Source: Saccharum officinarum (taxonomy: Eukaryota > Streptophyta > Magnoliopsida > Poales > Poaceae). From it: a stretch of 64,000 nt of DNA. The stretch's first letter is position 1; each line of letters starts with the position of its first letter. A program made the translations under genes and the position numbers. A model generated the notes under the pieces. It had not been told where the DNA came from, made no database searches, and was given only the letters and a program-made list of their open reading frames with translations. Positions 61,535 through 64,000 of this stretch are shown here, piece after piece. The stretch covers positions 13,745,381-13,809,380 of the forward strand of contig CM036221.1 of the NCBI GenBank assembly GCA_020631735.1, written 5' to 3'.

Positions 61535-62070
61535 GCCTGTGTCGAAGGAATGCAAAAAAAATCTACCTCTTTGCCGAGGGCAATGACCAAGGCCCTTGGC
61601 AAAGAAGGGTCCGGTCATTTGCCGAGGGCCCTGGCAATAGCCCTCGGCAAAGAATTTTTGGAAAAAATCCTAAAAATTTCTTTACCGAGGGCCAGGTTTT
61701 TTTAAAAAAATAAAAAATTCTTTGTCAAGGGCCGGCCCTCCGCAAAGAAGCCGCCAACGGCGCCGGCGCCGTGACGGCTGCTTTTCTTTGCCAAGGGTCG
61801 TCATGGCCCTCGGCAAAGGCTTTGCCGAGTGCCCGATAAAGGGCCCTCGACAAATACCCCTTCGTCGTCTAAAAATTCCCCGAGGGGTCTTTGCCGAGGG
61901 CAGCCCTCGGTAAAGCTTTTGCCGAGAGTTTCTGGGCCTTTGCCGATCGGCAAAGCATGCGAGTCCAGTAGTGGCAGTCCCAATGGTGTATTTATAGTAG
62001 TTTCTATATCTATTATGCATGGAAGGGGACGTATACTCGCGGTGATCACGGTGTACGTACGATCATTCTA

Positions 62071-62318
62071 GAGGTAGTTGCTTCACATGATCGCTGGATA
62101 TGGCACGCCTTCTTTGGTATTGCTGGATCCAACAACGATATCAACGTGCTTAATCAATCACATTTGTTTGTCGAGCAGCTGAGAGGAGAAGCTCCTAAGG
62201 TGCAGTACTCTATCAATGGAAGAGAATACAATATCGGTTATTACCTAACTGACGTCATATATCCAGAGTGGCCTGTTTTTGTGAAGTCTACACAGAAACC
62301 ACAGTTAGACGAACATAA
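62071..62318 (+). pseudogene. PIF/Harbinger transposase fragment (HARBI1/DDE_4-like)
   Basis: About 83 codons in one frame: EVVASHDRWIWHAFFGIAGS, NNDINVLNQSHLF, then GEAPKVQYSINGREYNIGYY and IYPEWPVFVKST, the recognisable central to C-terminal part of plant Harbinger nucleases. It is cut at 62318 by a copia LTR, and its upstream part is missing. Confidence 0.9.
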
Positions 62319-64000
62319 TGTAAGGTCAAAAAGGCTAGAGGGGGGGTGAATAGCCTAATTAAAACTTTTACAAGAAATACTTAACCACAAGTTAGTACGA
62401 AAGGTGGCGAAGCAAAAGCACTAGCTCTAACTAATTAAGCAAGCCACCTACACAAGTCTAGTACAAGGCTATTCACTAAACACAACAACAACTACAAGCT
62501 ATAAACAAGAAGTAATACGAGAGAAGAGCTTCGAGTGATTATACCGCCGTGAAGAGATGAGAAATACCAATCAATCAATCACATAAGAGAAGTCCTCGGG
62601 AAGAGAATGACACAAGAATTTATCCCGAGGTTCACTTGCTTCCCGGCAAGCTACTCCCCGTTGTGGCGATACACCCACTTGTCGGTTCACGTGCTAATCG
62701 ACTATCAAGAGTCGAGCCCTCGGCGGGCGCCACACAACCGCACACAAGATGGGGATCCTCCAAACCACGAGCTCCACTAGAGTATCCAATTTGCGAACTC
62801 CCGTAGGGAAGGATCAAGAATCCCTTACAACACTTGGTGAAGGCTCCAACAATCTCCAATTGCGAGCTCAATCACCTCCGCTGCTCCAAGCCGTCTACCG
62901 TGTCGGGAAACACGGAAGAGTAACAAGAAATCCGCAGCAACTCGAAGATCAAGTGCCTCTAGAATGCAACTCTCAAGCAATGCACTTGAATCTCACTCAA
63001 TCTCACACAAGATGTGCAACTATGCAAAGAGATGAGTGGAGGGGTTGTTCTCTAGCTCAAAGTATGTCTCTAGGTCTCAAAATGTGCAAGAGTTACCCTC
63101 AAACCCCGACCAACGTCTATTTATAACGAAGGGGTACGCAGCTAGCCGTTAGGAACTCAAACAGCCAAAATCGCGCTGACCGGACGCGCTGGTCGTACTG
63201 ACCGGACGCGCCAGTCGCGCAACGGCTAATTTCCGAAACACTGACCGGACGCGCTGGTCGCACTGACCGGACGCACCGGGTGTGACCGGACGCGCTGGTC
63301 AACTGACCGGACGCGCCGATTGCTCAGCACCGTGAGCCCGCGAAACAACGACCGGATGCACCCTAGCGAATGACAGGACGCGCCTCACCTGGCGTCCGGT
63401 CAGAGTCCAGTAAGCTCCCATCACGACCGAACGCGTCCGATCGCACATGACCGGACGCGCCGGTCCCGTGAAGGACCGGACGCGCCGGTCGCGCGCTATG
63501 CTTCTGCGCACAGGTGAACTGACCGGACGCGCTGGTCAGGCCAGACCAGCGTCCGGTCACTCACCCTAGGCACGCTGACCGAATGAACTGACCGGACGCG
63601 CTGGTCAAGCCGTGACCACGTCCGGTGCAGCGTCTGGTCACCACAGTGACCTCCGTTCGCCTCCGTTTCTTTTCCGACTTCCGGCGCAATAGAAAATAGG
63701 CGTTTCACTTCCCCAAAAAGCGCTGAATCCAAACCCCTCATTACCGCTTAAACTCCACCGCCTTCGTAAAATGTGCTAACACCACCAAGTGTACACCACC
63801 ATGTGCATGTATGTTAGCATTTCACAATCATTTTCCAAGGCGTTATGTTAGCTCTTTACTAGATCCTAATGCATATGCTCAAGACATTGATCTAGTGGCA
63901 CTTGATTTCCGAGCTAACCGTGATTGCCCCTCTTGATAGTCGGTTATGTATCCTAAACCCGATCAATCACTTCTCTACTCATCTTAGACCGGCAAAAGGA
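62319..64000 (-). mobile_element. fourth LTR of the same copia family, runs off the window
   Basis: Starts TGTAAGGTCAAAAAGG after the pentamer CATAA (62314-62318) and matches the other LTRs, including the GACCGGACGC block at 63175-63640, to the last base. Whether it is solo or heads a full element cannot be seen. Confidence 0.93.

Larger units (their letters stand above)
57883..61973. mobile_element. non-autonomous CACTA element with long fold-back, TSD GCA
   Basis: Begins CACTACTGAAAACG and ends, in reverse complement, CACTACTGGACTCG; GCA flanks both sides (57880-57882, 61974-61976). Subterminal regions (57900-58315 and 61563-61955) hold many TTTGCCGAGGGC copies in both orientations, a different version from element 1. 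A fold-back lies at 58300-59227, then 2.2 kb of AT-rich DNA with no transposase, and a (TA)n tract. Length 4091 bp. Confidence 0.95.

Overview
This is a nuclear segment from a grass, most likely a panicoid such as sorghum, sugarcane, Miscanthus or a maize relative; the species itself cannot be fixed from the sequence. The grounds are GC-rich monocot-type coding exons beside AT-rich introns, a Sirevirus-like Ty1/copia element, CACTA elements carrying the grass subterminal motif TTTGCCGAG, Stowaway and PIF-type MITEs, and nested transposons. Nothing bacterial or viral is present apart from retroelement remains. No alignments or searches were run; family names rest on recognised motifs, terminal repeats and target-site duplications (TSDs) read directly from the window.

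Two host genes are convincing. At 4936-8492 (+) is a three-exon class II DnaJ/HSP40 co-chaperone gene whose exon 2 shows a -1 frameshift in a G run. At 22519-29589 (-) is a three-exon 2-oxoglutarate/Fe(II) dioxygenase of the jasmonate-induced oxygenase (JOX) type: 381 codons, all catalytic residues present, and a 5.8 kb second intron holding a complete CACTA element and MITEs.

The rest is transposon strata. 1-3197 looks like the end of a gypsy-type LTR. 9518-17588 is an ~8 kb terminal-inverted-repeat element between (TA)n tracts. 17846-18727 is a poly(A) retroposon with a 16-bp TSD. 19849-21270, 35314-35570 and 38887-39872 are non-autonomous hAT elements with 8-bp TSDs. 30289-32787 is a 1.24 kb tandem duplication that includes a (TA)n tract. 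39975-54828 is a nested stack: a Stowaway MITE split by a hAT element with a decayed transposase, itself split by a Sirevirus-like copia element (40556-50519) and by a related solo LTR (52176-54210); the copia pol gene is in turn broken by a 118-bp MITE. 57883-61973 is a second CACTA element. A PIF/Harbinger transposase fragment at 62071-62318 is cut by a fourth copy of the same LTR, which runs off the window end.

The most interesting signal is that both CACTA elements carry a long, mutually related fold-back (about 0.45-0.6 kb per arm) next to diverged subterminal repeats. One of these hairpins sits inside the transcribed intron of the JOX-type gene, where it could give rise to double-stranded RNA.
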